From Neoechinorhynchus agilis (Eukaryota > Acanthocephala), in contig JBMGUZ010000027.1 of NCBI GenBank assembly GCA_051530055.1, forward strand, positions 1 to 34,200: a DNA stretch of 34,200 nt, in the 5' to 3' direction. Positions 19,120 through 29,999 of the stretch are shown one piece after another. The position numbers and the translations under genes are program-made. Below the pieces are notes generated by a model. The model was not told the origin of the DNA. It searched no databases and worked only from the letters and a program-made list of their open reading frames with translations. Every line of letters starts with the position of its first letter. The stretch's first letter is position 1.

Positions 19120-20059
19120 CATGTAATTTTTTAAATGTGTATTCCCTGTCAAGTCCCAACTTTAAATTTTCTTCTTTAAAGTGCTACAATTTTAGTATGT
19201 ATGTTTCAAATTTCTATAAATTTTAATTTACAATCTTCAGGTCACACTTTTTTAAATTAATAACATTTTGTTAAAAAGAAAGTGATGATTTTTATACTAA
19301 AAATCTGGGTGATGATAGTGCTCTTTAAAAGGCAAATTTTAATGCGGTTTTCACGCATTTTCTAAATAGTCTAAAAGATAATGCTGTAAAGATTTTACCC
19401 ATCGACTTTTCTTCACGCACTTGAACTTTAACGCAACTCTACTATAGCATTCTATATTTTGATAGGGAAGAGCAAGCAAGCAGTATAATCGTTAATGTCC
19501 TCAATCAAATTAAAATTAAATAATAATGTATATATACATCTGAATCGTTCTCATGCTATAATTGCTTATCAACCTTTCTTTGAAGCATGGATTTTAATTG
19601 AATTTTATTAAACTCCAGAAAGCTCGGGTTCTCGTTAACAGTTCTCAAATATTTTGTCCATTTTGCGGCTACTATAAGTAAGGACCCCAAATTCCACGAA
19701 ACAAAAATTTTCTTTATGTTTACATTAAGGCAAGCTCATTACGAATCTCACAAAAGTAAACGAATGGGCAATGACAAAAGATCGTGAGTAGGGCGAGAAT
19801 CTCTATTCCCTTATTTACAAAGGCAACGTACTTTTAGTGGTACATTAAAGCTTATTTTTGTTTGAGTACGAATATTTTGACTTGCATGTGGGTGAAAATA
19901 AGAATGTGATTAAACTGGAAGGAAATCTATTTTATAGACTTATGAGAAGAAATACAAATATGTGGCGGCACGCGTGGTGCATGGGGTACAACTAGAAAAC
20001 AGCGAGCGTTGGTTTTTTTTGTGTTGAACTACAAGTGGGAGTTTTTCGAGTGGAAGGTG
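19120..20059. other. AT-rich region, no gene seen
   Basis: No coding frame or repeat recognised. The right edge (about 19990-20059) may still belong to the LINE endonuclease that follows, but is no longer recognisable. Confidence 0.4.
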
Positions 20060-22080
20060 GGTGAGCTCGACATATGAACGTTATAGTTCGAAGACCAGTG
20101 ATTCAGTGCCACCGCTATATTTGAGTTGAAGTCCCCCAGTACCAAGTCCGGTTTCCATTCTAGCAACCATTTCTCTACGTTTTTTTGAAAAATATTTTTT
20201 GGGCGATATATAAGTTGCCTAGAATGAGTCTAGCCCGATTAGAGCCTTCTTCCTTTAAAAATTACTTATAGAAATTATTTGGATGGCATAGTTTACGGTT
20301 TTGGATTGCACTAATAATTTTTGGACAGAGGGGCTTATGAACCGTTGTTTGTAATACTCCCGAGAAACCCATTTCATTATTAGGGGAATTACCATTATTT
20401 ATAGGGGCTAATACTACAGTAATGTAATCCAAGTTTTCAATAAGGGGTTGTTCCCCTGTCTCCTGCATACAAAAAATTTCGTAGTCCCAATTTATCGCCT
20501 GTTTCAAGAAATTAGATAATGTTGAAATTTTCGAAATATTATATGTTATAATATTAAAATTATGATTTAGGTAATTTATGGGCCTTATCGTATTAAATTA
20601 TGTTTGATCATGAGGTTTTCCCCCTCTTACCTCCCGTGCTTCCATTTTTATTTGATATTATGTTCCCTCCCCTGTTCTTTTTTTGTAATTTGCTTTTCTG
20701 GTTGCGCCACTTTTCCACTGTTACCAGAGGTAATTACTATTTCCTCTATATCTGAACTTGATTCTAATGAAGCTTCACTGCCTTCTCGCTTTCTTAGTTC
20801 CGCCTTTAAACTCCCGTTTTCCTTCTGCAGTTCGTCTATTTTTTTATCTTTTTTGTCAATTTCACCTATTAATACTACCATTTTTTCGTTCAATTCTTTT
20901 ATCTTACTTGCTAGGGACTGCACCTCTCTCTCTAAATACCTATCTTCATTGATTTCGGGCCAGGAAGTCTGGTTGTGCTTAAATCCTACCCAGTCATTCC
21001 CTGAAGATGTGTCCTTGTTGACACTTTTCCAATATCTTATAACGGCAGGACATACTCTCCTGATACCTTGATGCCCTGCTCCGCAGTTAGGGCAACACAG
21101 TCTATTATTGCTACTACATTGTTCCTTACCATGGTTTTCTGAGCAAAACATACATTTGATTTCGTTATTGCACTCCCAGGTTCTGTGCCCACATTGACAA
21201 CACTTTTCGCATTGGGTTAGAATGAAATCATGTATTGATGTTTTATTTTGACTTGGAAATTCTATCCAGTAAGCCAAAAACGGAAAATTCCGCCCTTTAA
21301 TTTTATTAATCGTGTCTTGGGTTCCCGCAGCTAAAATCGCATTATGGATCTATTGTTGGATTTTTTCTTAAATATTTATTTGGGTCAACGCCAAACACCT
21401 TTCATATTTCCTGGAACTCTTCCTTACTGAGGTCTGGGGGTGGATTAAGCATAAGAAGAGTAGATCTCGGAGATATATCGTCAAGTGTAATTTTCTTTTC
21501 CTCAAAAATTCCTTTAAAACTTTTTAAGCCCTCCATTCCGAAGAAAAAAACAAAAACTACCCATTTGGTGTTCACCGCTTTTTTAATTTGGAATACCTGC
21601 TGTTTCGTAAGCTTACTAGGTTCCAAGAACTTTTTATAATATTCCTTTATTAGACAGTTTATCGTAAAAGTTCCCAAGTTTTCTCTTTTTACTCTTATTC
21701 AGAAGTCCTCTTTTAGTCTAGGCAATCTCTGGAATGCTGTTCCCATCCTCAAGTTACCCAAATCATGATGGGGGGCCGAGAACCCATTATTCTTGAGACG
21801 CGCAGTCTCATATTCACCCCTTTGCCGACTGTAGACTTGGTGAGGGTCCGAAAAAAACGTTATCCGTCATAGCCACCACATCTTCTTTATTTTCTGAGCA
21901 GTTTTCCTTCAGATTCCTTCTTTGGTGGGGGGGCAGAAAAACATTACCATCAATAACCACCTTTTTCTCGGGGTAACTTGGATACCGCACGCACTCATAA
22001 CTAACCTTAGCAGGATCCTCATCCACTTCCATTCCTCTTTCTAGAGAAGGTTCCTTCGCATTATCAAAATCAACCTCCAT
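20060..22080 (-). mobile_element. LINE with ORF1 and the start of ORF2 endonuclease, 3'-truncated
   Basis: On the minus strand ORF1 begins at 22080 (acidic N-terminus, VFLPPHQRRNLKEN), continues at 21677-21402 and then 21277-20648, the frames being separated. The last piece holds three zinc knuckles (CCQCGHRTWEC, CMFCSENHGKEQC, CCPNCGAGHQGIRRVC), then a coiled coil (about residues 110-160, heptads of E/K/L) and a charged tail, as in gag-like ORF1 proteins of Jockey/I/R1-type LINEs. Downstream, the endonuclease starts with ITYNISKISTLSNFLKQA and EIFCMQETGE (catalytic Glu) and continues to a WKPDLVLGDFNS motif near 20.12 kb. The rest of the endonuclease and the whole RT are missing. LINEs usually lose their 5' end; loss of the 3' part points to a later deletion or rearrangement. 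Confidence 0.85.
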
Positions 22081-22680
22081 CTAACCCCCTCATCGGTCAT
22101 CTGGAGGATCGGGGTTGCATAAATCTCTATTATTCGAAATTTGTGTCAGAGCGCAGTTTTTTAACAAAAAAATTGCGCGACATGTCCGAATCAAGTGTAA
22201 TTATTGGGGTTTCGATTATAAACCATCATAAAATACAAACCTTTAATAGCAAGGTCTAGCGAAATACTACTTAACTTTCCAGCTGCATGATTGATCAAAT
22301 TTAATTTTTAATTGACACTTGGGTTCGCCGTAGCAATGATAAAGACAAATAAAATGTTAATTTTGAGCTTAATTAAGAAGAGTAACGGTGTATGTTTGCG
22401 GTTGATTGCAGTAAGCTAAAGTTGAACGATCTAATGCTAAATTAGTAACGGGCCAAGATCTTCATAGACATTTTTCGTGCATTGAACACAAGACTTTCTA
22501 ATGAAGTGCTTCACGCAAGACTATTTTTATATTCCAAATTTATCAAACTTTATCTTTAAATGGACACTTGGGAGGGCTGTTCTAGTGATAAATAAAAATA
22601 AAATGTTAATTCTCGAGCGTGCGAATCCATCGAACAAACAAAACCAGAGAAACCAAAGAAACATTGAAGAGGATGGATAA
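22081..22680. other. Non-coding stretch with a diverged direct repeat
   Basis: Two related segments, about 22291-22370 and 22545-22615, share GGACACTTGGG/TTGACACTTGGG, then GTGATAAA(T/G)-type sequence and AATAAAATGTTAATT. No coding frame. It lies between the LINE 5' end and mucin unit copy 2 and may hold old non-autonomous element remains. Confidence 0.45.
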
Positions 22681-23083
22681 ATGATGAATGGCGGGTCGTT
22701 TGTCAAGATTTAGAATTGGGAGTGTGTTACTTGAGAGATTTTCGCTTTTAGAAAAAATTTCATGGCAATACTATACAAAAAATCTACCGGACCTCAACAT
22801 TACTCATAAAATTACGTTGGAAGAATAAAAACACATAAATATTCAGAGCTATAAAAAACAAAAATATAATCGTCAAGTGTTTGTACCAGTATAATAAACA
22901 AACACAAATGTTTGTCAATAAAAACAAACCTAGACGCAATAAAGTAAACTGAGTATATCTCCCTTTCTATCAATGCGACAACAACGATCAACATATGAAG
23001 CGGAGTTTGTGACACACACAGGAAAGATAAAGCCTCACGAAAGTCTCTATGGAATGTATTGAACACGAATCACCACAAAAACG

Positions 23084-24617
23084 ATGGATATCATTCGACT
23101 AATAACAATTGCCCTAATTGCTACCATGATTCACCTCGTTGCAGGATTACCTTCACAAAGTGATTACATCAACACACAAATTCCGAACAACTTTTCAGTA
23201 AAATTTGAGCCTCACAACGCCGGAAAACAAGATGACTATAATTCCGACCTTTATTGCAATCAATATATTTTAACATTTTGTCAGCCAAATAGCAGAAAAT
23301 CTTCAACAGCCCAACCAACGACTATGGAGGAGACAACAATCACAGAGGAAACAATCACAGAGGAGACTACCACAACAGAGCAAATAGCGAACTCAGAGGA
23401 AATACCAAAAACACAGGATACAACAACGGAGGAAACAACTACGGAGGCGACTAGCACAGCAGAGGAAACAACAACAGAGGAAACAACAACAGAGGAAACA
23501 ACTACGGAGGAGACTAGCACATCAGAGGAAACATCCACTGAAGAGACCACCAATGGGGAGACCACTACAGAAGCAACAACCACAGAGGAAATAGCAAATT
23601 CAGAGGAAATAGAAAAAACACAGGATACCACAACAGAGGAAACAACTACGGAGGAGACTAGCACATCAGAGGAAACATCCACTGAAGAGACCACCAACGG
23701 GGAGACCACTACAGAAGCAACAACTACAGATGAAATAGCAAATTCAGAGGAAATAGAAAAAACACAGGATACCACAACAGAGGAAACAACTACGGAGGAG
23801 ACTAGCACATCAGAGGAAACATCCACTGAAGAGACCACCAAGGGGAGACCACTACAGAAGCAACAACTACAGATGAAATGGCAAATTCAGAAGAAATGCA
23901 AAAACACAGGATACCACAACAGAGGATACATCTACTGAGGAGACCCGCACTACAGAGGAAACAACAACAAAGGATGCTACCACAGCAGAAGAAACATTCA
24001 CTGAAAAGACCACCAATGAGGAGACCACTACAAAAGCAACAACAACAACCCCAGAGCAGGCTACTACAACAGAGGAAATATCAAGCCCAGGGGAAATAAC
24101 AAAAACAGAAGAAACAACAACAGAGGAAAGAACTATGGAGGTGATTACAACAACAGAGGAGACCACCACTACTGAAGAAGCAACAACAGAAGAGAGCTCG
24201 ACTACAGAAGAAACAACTGATGAGGCGACCACAACGACAGAGGAATCAAATACGGAGGAGACCACAACCACAGAGGAGACTTTCACTACTGAAACAACAA
24301 CCGCAGATGAGACTACTACTTCCGAGGGAATAACATTCACAGCGGAGACTAACACTTCAGAGGAAAGAACTACTGAGGAGGGCGAAAACGGCTACGAGGA
24401 CGGCGATAATGATAGCAGAGATGACGGTTGGGATGATGACGACAATGAAGTACAGGATGACGACGATGACCGTATTGATGAATACGACGATGACGGCAGT
24501 GAGGAATATGACGATGACCGTAGTGATGAATACGACTATGACGACGAAAGTAGCGATGAATACGACTATGATGACGACTATGATGTCAGCAATGTTCAAA
24601 AAACGGTGCACGGATGA
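23084..24617 (+). pseudogene. Mucin-like paralogue, frameshifted copy
   Basis: The first 85 codons are almost identical to the copy 1 gene (same signal peptide, same two cysteines), followed by Thr/Glu repeats. Two single-base deletions relative to the repeat consensus, near 23850 and 23900, move the frame, and translation would stop at 23938 after 284 residues. The original repeat frame is open again from about 23905 to the normal stop at 24617, including the Asp/Tyr-rich tail (about 100 residues, shorter than copy 1). A truncated secreted Thr/Glu protein without the acidic tail could still be made; an intron removing the damaged part is not supported by splice sites. Flanks, TATATC and AATAAA (24741) are conserved. 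Confidence 0.85.
23492..23850 (+). repeat. 144-bp higher-order repeat inside mucin copy 2
   Basis: Unit starts at 23492, 23636 and 23780 (exactly 144 bp, 48 codons apart), each beginning GAGGAAACAACTACGGAGGA and ending with an ACACAGGATACCACAACA-type stretch. Units differ at few sites, so the repeat tract has recently expanded in steps that keep the reading frame. Copy 1 has the same elements in a more scrambled order. Confidence 0.85.
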
Positions 24618-24799
24618 AGGTGCGAAACCGAAAGTGGCTTCGTTCAGTCATTAGTTAAGACCATCCTTAGCTACAAATTAAATTAGCCATAGTGATAGAT
24701 TTTACGTGGAAATAATTTACGATTTTCAAGTAAACCCCAGAATAAAATCATAATAGCGTGAACTGCTGCTTGGTTTCCCAGTCGCAGGTTTAATCACTC

Positions 24800-25664
24800 T
24801 TTTTATATACTCTGACAATCGACCGTAACAAGATTTTCATTATTTTGGCCGAGCCTTCGTCGTTTTACGAGTTCGACAGGGTCGTCTAAAACACGAGGTG
24901 GACATATTATGCCAACACACAATAACATCATGGACGGAGGTGTGTCTATATTTCCTCATCCCCTTGTTGAGCACCTTCACGAGTCACCCTTTTCGTCTCA
25001 CAAGAGAGATCAGCAGTTCCTCCGTGATCGCCAAATCCACCGGATCCTGGGAAATATACCCAATATCCGTGGAAAGCTGTATTTCCCCGTCCGGATGACC
25101 ACGCAAATAATGCTCGGCCCATGGTGTCGTTTGGTACGATGGTGCATTGAGGTTCAGCGCATTGCGGACGTGTCCAGTGACGCGTTTGTACAACGGTCGT
25201 TCTGTTTTCCCGATATAAAAAACTTTCGATTGGCATCTGCCTTGCATCGTTCACACGAGATTTAATAAACGGCGTTGCTACGGCTACAAAGAGATACTTC
25301 TCGTTCTCCTTTCTTGTCCCTGCTTGTGCCCGGCGAATAGCTGCACACCATGCATGATTTTGGACATTCACTGGGCGATTCATGATGCCCTTTCCTCGTC
25401 AGTATTCGGCGCAGGGTGGGTGCATTTCGGTATACTAAGCGTACATCCAGTCCCGACTTTTGCAGCAGTCGTTTAACGTCGCTCGTAAATTGCTCGCTGA
25501 CAAACGGTATCTTCAGAATCGGCTTGACGTCGGACTGATTCTTCGTAAAAACCATCGCTTCCTTGCTGATTTACCCTTTCTGAACGCATTTGAAGCTGCT
25601 TGATTTCCTTACTTGAATACCCATTATCAGCAAATAAATAATTGACCTTCTGAACTGCTGAACG
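24800..25664 (-). mobile_element. Penelope-like element relic B, copy 2: linker and GIY-YIG
   Basis: Duplicate of the fragment at 15026-15461 that still holds the endonuclease. Read on the minus strand it has the linker (25555-25262, KIPFVSEQFTSDVKRLLQKS, CPKSCMVC), then the GIY-YIG domain (25247-24984, VFYIGKTERPLYKRVTGHVR, HYLRGHPDGEIQLSTDIGYI, EELLISLVRRKG). The linker and endonuclease are in different frames. The thumb is cut at 25664. Inactive. Confidence 0.82.
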
Positions 25665-26059
25665 GTCAACAAGTTAATTTAGCCTTAAGGAATCGAAATA
25701 TTGGGACGGATGGCACCAATGCAGACGGGGGCGCCAATAGCGACAGTGGCACCAATGTGGATTGGACGAAGACTGACGGCGGCACCGACACTGGGTTTAC
25801 CGGGCGTGACGAAGCCATTAAGAGCTACGTCTCGGCAATGCGAGTGACGGCATTATTCCTTTATCAATCACATTTATCAACCTTTTTAGCTGTAGTTCTC
25901 GCTATTAAATCTAAACCTGCTAACCTCAACATTGTCAAATTACCTAATCCAGTAGTCGCTCCTTCAATGTTAAAGTTGGGAATGTCCTGGGATCAAACTT
26001 TAATGATGGGTGGATCCTCTGGGGAGACGCGTGCCATTTTAATCGGTGCAAAACAATAA
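25665..26059 (+). repeat. Third copy of the palindrome-associated repeat, with open frame
   Basis: 25685-25830 matches the arms of the palindrome at 7786-8048 (GGAATCGAAATATTGGGACGG, GGCACCAATGTGGATTGGAC, CGTGACGAAGCCATTAA). Unlike there, this copy is not folded back: 'CTACGTCTC' and 'CCTGCTAACCTCAA', nearly adjacent in the palindrome spacer, are here about 85 bp apart. A 100-codon frame (25757-26059) runs through the repeat into LSTFLAVVLAIKS and LGMSWDQTLMMGG; no family recognised. Probably an unnamed interspersed repeat. Confidence 0.6.
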
Positions 26060-27575
26060 TCCCCATGATTATTTTTTAAAAAGTTTTAAAAAATAGCACG
26101 TATTTTGGATATTGAATAGAACATTGATAGTACAAAATCTTCGCCTGGATACAACTCAGATTTATTCGTTTTTAAAGGACCTTTAATCAAACTACAAGAC
26201 CAACATTTACTACGAATACCCTAAGGCACAAATGAGGACAAGAAACGTTCATCTAGAACATTTCACACTACCGATAAATCTTAAAGAATTCGGCAATGCA
26301 ATAAATTGATTTCACTAATTATGTAATAAATTTTTAAAAGAAAATTGGAATAACGACGTTTCCAATAATTTCTAGGAATATTACATACAATGAGGCGTTT
26401 AGATGCCGTCGCGGAAACGAAGGCAATAATCTACAGCTCTGGTTCCATACTTCATTCCCATAAAATGAATGCAAATGAAATTTGATTTCTTCATTGTGCT
26501 TTTCTGATCGATTTGTCGTACGGTTGTTGAGCATTAAAGCAATTGTAAGCGGCTTAGAAGCGCAGCTCGCAATGGAAAGTTTGCAAAGAAGCAAAACAAA
26601 TTTACTGTTTTCTGCCAATCGCTATGCCTTCTTTCAATTTACGAGAATATCTTAACAAGAACGTATCTCGCTTTAAGTCCGACTGAATATATAAAAAAAT
26701 TTAAATGAAATTGGGATTTATAGATAATGATGTGTTTACGAGTACAAAGGAGGACTTCAAGGAAACTGGCATTGTTTTTGAGAAATCATTGAAACGATAT
26801 GAACACTGCCGATAGCTCGTATGGAGCTAAAAAAATCGTGGTTTCTCATTTGAGTAATTTTTCCTTCGGCAGTGTTTTTGGCGATGGTCAATGAACCAAT
26901 TGAAATGTTTAATAACAAACATTGAAAACTTCAAAAAGATTACTTACAATGAAGCGCTAAGACGCCTTCAAATCGGTTCGAAGCTTCTACCACCCGCACC
27001 TAAATCGCTCGATTCATCGGAGAACAAAACAGAACGACGCGAGGAAAGCGGATGCAGCGCAATACAAAACGGACGGCAATTTGAAAGGTACGAAAAAACA
27101 GAAGAATTCACGGGTCGTGTAATTATTTGGCACACGCTATAATTTTTCAAAAAAATTAATTTGTGAAATGTAGCAATGTAGTCTTCTTGCTCGATGTCTT
27201 TCCAACACCAACCAACAAAACAAAACCACCAAAAAAAAAAAATCAAATTGGTAGCTATTTCGTTCGTTTACTAAGGTGTCACGTAAAAAAGTTCATCTTT
27301 GAACTGGCAGACAGCTTCAAGTTTTCTCGAATAGAAACTAACAATCGATTTTAAAACCGTTTCGATCGCAAATATTTAAGAATCATAGTTTCAACCGCCT
27401 AATCGTCCACATCGTCTTCCGGAATATTGTGCACTCGAATTATTCGAGCTTCTGGAATCTTCAGGTCGACAGCTAGCATCCACAACAACAACTTTCTTCA
27501 TGCTTTTCCCTTCTCGAGGTCGCACAAAAACTAGCAGTACTAAGACTTCACACACCCCTCCGCCCTGTTTCTCTC
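26060..27575. other. Mostly non-coding, two weak related segments
   Basis: Around 26340-26410 and 26905-26975 plus-strand sequence shares ATTAC(A/T)TACAATGARGCG and similar neighbours (ITYNEA in both translations). The second is within an 83-codon frame (26891-27142) of charged composition without known motif. A run of twelve A lies at 27231-27242, possibly an old retroposon tail. Nothing else supported. Confidence 0.35.
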
Positions 27576-27896
27576 TTAAATGTCGATCCCCAGCCACACT
27601 TTCTTTTCATAGTTTTTTCGGCCTTCCGCGCTCCCTTCGATTTCAATTTCCCCAACTTTTCGAATAAATCGATTCGGCTTTTCACCTTTTACCATATAGC
27701 TCCATTTGATAATCTGTTTCGCGATAGCTTCCTTCACGTCCTCCACCTTCGCTGAGCCCCGGGCCGTATTATTTGGAATAATGTCTTGCCTGGTCACTCC
27801 ACACATCCACTTAATCATGTTCATTTGATTTGCAGTGGTGTTCCATTTCTCCGCCCCATATAACATGGCTGGTCTGGTTGCTGGGATGAAGGTCAT
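27576..27896 (-). mobile_element. LINE C-terminus, RTE-like
   Basis: The translated frame has PAMLYGAEKWNTT, IKWMCGVTRQDII, ARGSAKVEDV and IIKWSYMVKGEKPNRFIRKV, ending YEKKVWLGID. This matches the conserved tail after the RT of RTE-type LINEs (LLYGSE-W ... MLRWMCGVTR-D ... R-x-LRW-x-GH). Only this end is present; the upstream side is replaced at about 27886 by a fragment of a different LINE, so it is a chimeric junction. Inactive. Confidence 0.8.
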
Positions 27897-28374
27897 TTAG
27901 AAAAATGTCAAAGAGGAGACAAGAAAGTACGACGCCTTTGGGGACCCCTTTAAATATGAGCAGAGAAGCAAGAAGTTCCACATTGGATATATTGTTCGCG
28001 GTTGGATAGGAAAAAGGAAATCCAAGCGAGTTGTCAAGTTGGGAGGCCAAAGAAAGCACATGATTGGAGGAGAATGGAGTGATCTACCGACTCAAACGCC
28101 CTGGAAATATCCAGTTGCACGAGACAAACGGTTGATGCTGCACTGGAATCTAAGCTGCGCACAAGCGTATCGTAGATGCAGAGGAGGGCATCAGGACAAG
28201 AGCAATTGGGACGGAAAGCGAATTGGGAAGGGGAGATGTTTTTGAGGAAGAAGGGAAATAGACGGGTTTTAAAACATTTTTCTAGGATTCTAGAGAAAGG
28301 TGAGAGGATAGAGATAGGACCAAAGGATGTGGGGAAATCGGCTTATCGTTTTTGGGTAGCGGGACGGCACGGGC
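27886..28374 (-). mobile_element. LINE reverse transcriptase fragment, second copy
   Basis: About 490 bp closely matching 31092-31556 in the same orientation, covering the RT segment with LASQLDNSLGFPFSY and a GVPKG-type motif B, and differing by a 27-bp insertion near 28145-28172 and scattered changes. Ends sharply at both sides (28374 and 27886); the YADD side is missing. The junction at 27886 shares GGGATGAAGGTCATTTAG with the other copy. Confidence 0.85.
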
Positions 28375-28700
28375 TCGGGAGACGTTCGTTTGGGTTGAGA
28401 TTAATAATAACACGTTTACTATGTTTGTTAGCTAAAAGGAATTGAACCCATGCACCTTTGGGTCCTCTTATTCCCTCGGGCCAACGAAATCGGCTATAGA
28501 AGATAGTTGGAAACAGCAAAAACAAGAACCATAATGTTCTACTGAAGATTGCTGCGCGGGATATCGGAACTGTTCGGTGCATGAAGGACACGGAGCGTTT
28601 AGCCTGAGGAACTTTTTCTTATGAAACAAATTGCTGTTCCGTTCGAGAGCATATAAACGAAGACCTGACGAATCCGAGTGGGCAACGACGTCGCCCAATG
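28375..28700 (-). other. Unidentified coding-like stretch
   Basis: A minus-strand reading runs through LYALERNSNLFHKKKFLRL, APCPSCTEQFRYPAQQS and, in the adjoining frame, GIRGPKGAWVQFLLANKH. It borders the LINE fragment and may be part of an older retroelement. A GGGCAACGACGTCGCCC-type palindrome sits at its left end (28680-28696). No family recognised. Confidence 0.25.
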
Positions 28701-29699
28701 TAGTTTTGTATTAGTATTATTGATATTCATTTACTAGACAGATTTACGTATTGGCCATTAATAGGACGTTCTTAAAGTGAAATATTCTGAAGAACACGCT
28801 ACTTGAAAACTGATCAAAGACAACAATATTCGTTGTCATTTCCAGTGCACTCTTCCAATTGTATTTCATACCACTTAGAAACTGATTTTTGCCGAGTTCT
28901 TCACCGGTGATAATAGATTGTCATTTTTAGCTTATAATGAACTATTGGGCGTGCTTATTTAAAACCTTGGTGCAGCTTAGTAAAATCAATAAATATCAAC
29001 ATTATTTTTGTCGATATGTGATATATAGGGGAGGGTAATGTGATTAGAGAATTATTGTTTTTAAGTATATAATCGCGGTAAATGATTATTCATTAAAAAG
29101 ACGTTCTGCGAACCTCATCCGGAACAAACTGATGATGAGATTACGGTGACGTTCGCAGAACGTCTTTAATCGAAATAATCATTTACCGCAGATGTAGACC
29201 TCAAAACAATAATTCCAACATTATTTTTGCCTTTTGAAATAAAACCGTCGTTTATTAACGAACACTAATCTAGCGGTGGTGTGAATGATCTTATGGCTTA
29301 ATCTGAAACTATACAAAGAGCGTTATTATTGGGAAAAAGTCAGGGAATAATAAAGTTTATCGTCTCCGTTTCATCTGCGCTGCAGTCGCATTCATTTCTT
29401 AAGCTGCAAAGATTTCCAACCAGGATCTTTTTTCGTTGCGGAATTTAGTATCTGATACTGATCGCTGTAAGAAGGAGGAAAAGGGGCGTTAAAGATCTTT
29501 TATCCTTTTAACTTTATTGATAGTGTAGGAGCAAATATTATCCCTGTAAATATTTTGCCATTGTTTGTTTATTTGTTTTTACCCGATGATGGCGATGTTT
29601 TTAGGTAAAAAGTCGATCGGTTTCGATACCGCCTATTCGTTTCTCAATGTTTCCACGATCATTTGGCGGTCAAGATCGCCTTCCTCCTCGTTATTCCGA
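28701..29699. other. AT-rich, non-coding except for one hairpin
   Basis: Apart from the inverted repeat at 29075-29189, no coding frame, repeat or RNA gene was recognised in this stretch between the retroelement fragment and the histone-like gene. Confidence 0.4.
29075..29189. repeat. Inverted repeat with 39-bp arms, 115-bp hairpin
   Basis: 29075-29113 and 29151-29189 pair with only a few mismatches; the inner 16 bases (AAGACGTTCTGCGAAC) are exact. The 37-nt loop contains a second pair, CTCATC and GATGAG, so a two-stage hairpin is possible. The inner arm itself contains GACGTTC/GAACGTC. No flanking direct repeat is seen. It could be a minimal fold-back transposon or a structured RNA. Confidence 0.85.
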
Positions 29700-29993
29700 T
29701 CAAGGTTCTTCATCGCGAGCTTCCTCCACTTCCGGCTCAGGTTCTCTCTTTTCCATCTGAATATCCTGATCATTTTTGCCAAGCAATGCTTTGTGAACGT
29801 GGGAAATCACCCCACCACCGGCAATGGTCGCTCTGATCAAAACGTCTAATTCTTCATCACCACGGATCGCCAACAGAAGATACCTAGGTGAAATTCTCTT
29901 AACTTTCAACGGAAATTTCAATCCAGCTCTCGGATATCGACTTACTGCACGTTTACGCAGTTTCCCACTTTCTGCTGTTTTTACATGAACCAT
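29700..29993 (-). CDS. H2A.Z-type histone lacking the central fold, 97 aa
   Basis: Starts at ATG 29993 (an upstream TTG is not used). Residues 1-27 match the H2A.Z tail and first helix region ([16 protein letters not shown]). The next residues are [20 protein letters not shown] and then [19 protein letters not shown], unmistakable for H2A.Z/H2Av rather than canonical H2A. Compared with insect H2Av, 47 residues between 'QFP' and 'LKVKRI' are absent in frame: loop 1, helix 2 and their DNA and H2B contacts. The acidic-patch pair in RGDEELD remains, the helix 2 glutamates do not. The tail is unusual, 14 mostly acidic residues ending EEARDEEP. No intron is present, so it may be a retrocopy. It could not form a normal nucleosome core dimer; it is either a decaying copy or a novel variant. 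Confidence 0.78.
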   Translation of the reverse strand: MVHVKTAESGKLRKRAVSRYPRAGLKFPLKVKRISPRYLLLAIRGDEELDVLIRATIAGGGVISHVHKALLGKNDQDIQMEKREPEPEVEEARDEEP

Positions 29994-29999
29994 CTTCAA

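Larger units (their letters stand above)
22681..25664. repeat. Segmental duplication, copy 2 (mucin unit)
   Basis: Same orientation as 12575-15461, start-to-start distance about 10.1 kb. It keeps 426 bp (24891-25316) encoding a PLE endonuclease that copy 1 has lost, and a short segment near 22744-22780 absent from copy 1. The right border interrupts the PLE thumb sequence that runs on in copy 1, so copy 2 is the derived copy at this end. Confidence 0.93.

Noticed and set aside
29101-29189. Possible hammerhead ribozyme (CTGATGA followed by CGAAA)
   Set aside because: The sequence between them does not form a simple stem II flanked correctly, and stems I and III cannot be drawn around the core.
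29565-29849. 94-codon plus-strand frame
   Set aside because: Antisense of the H2A.Z-type coding sequence and its downstream flank.
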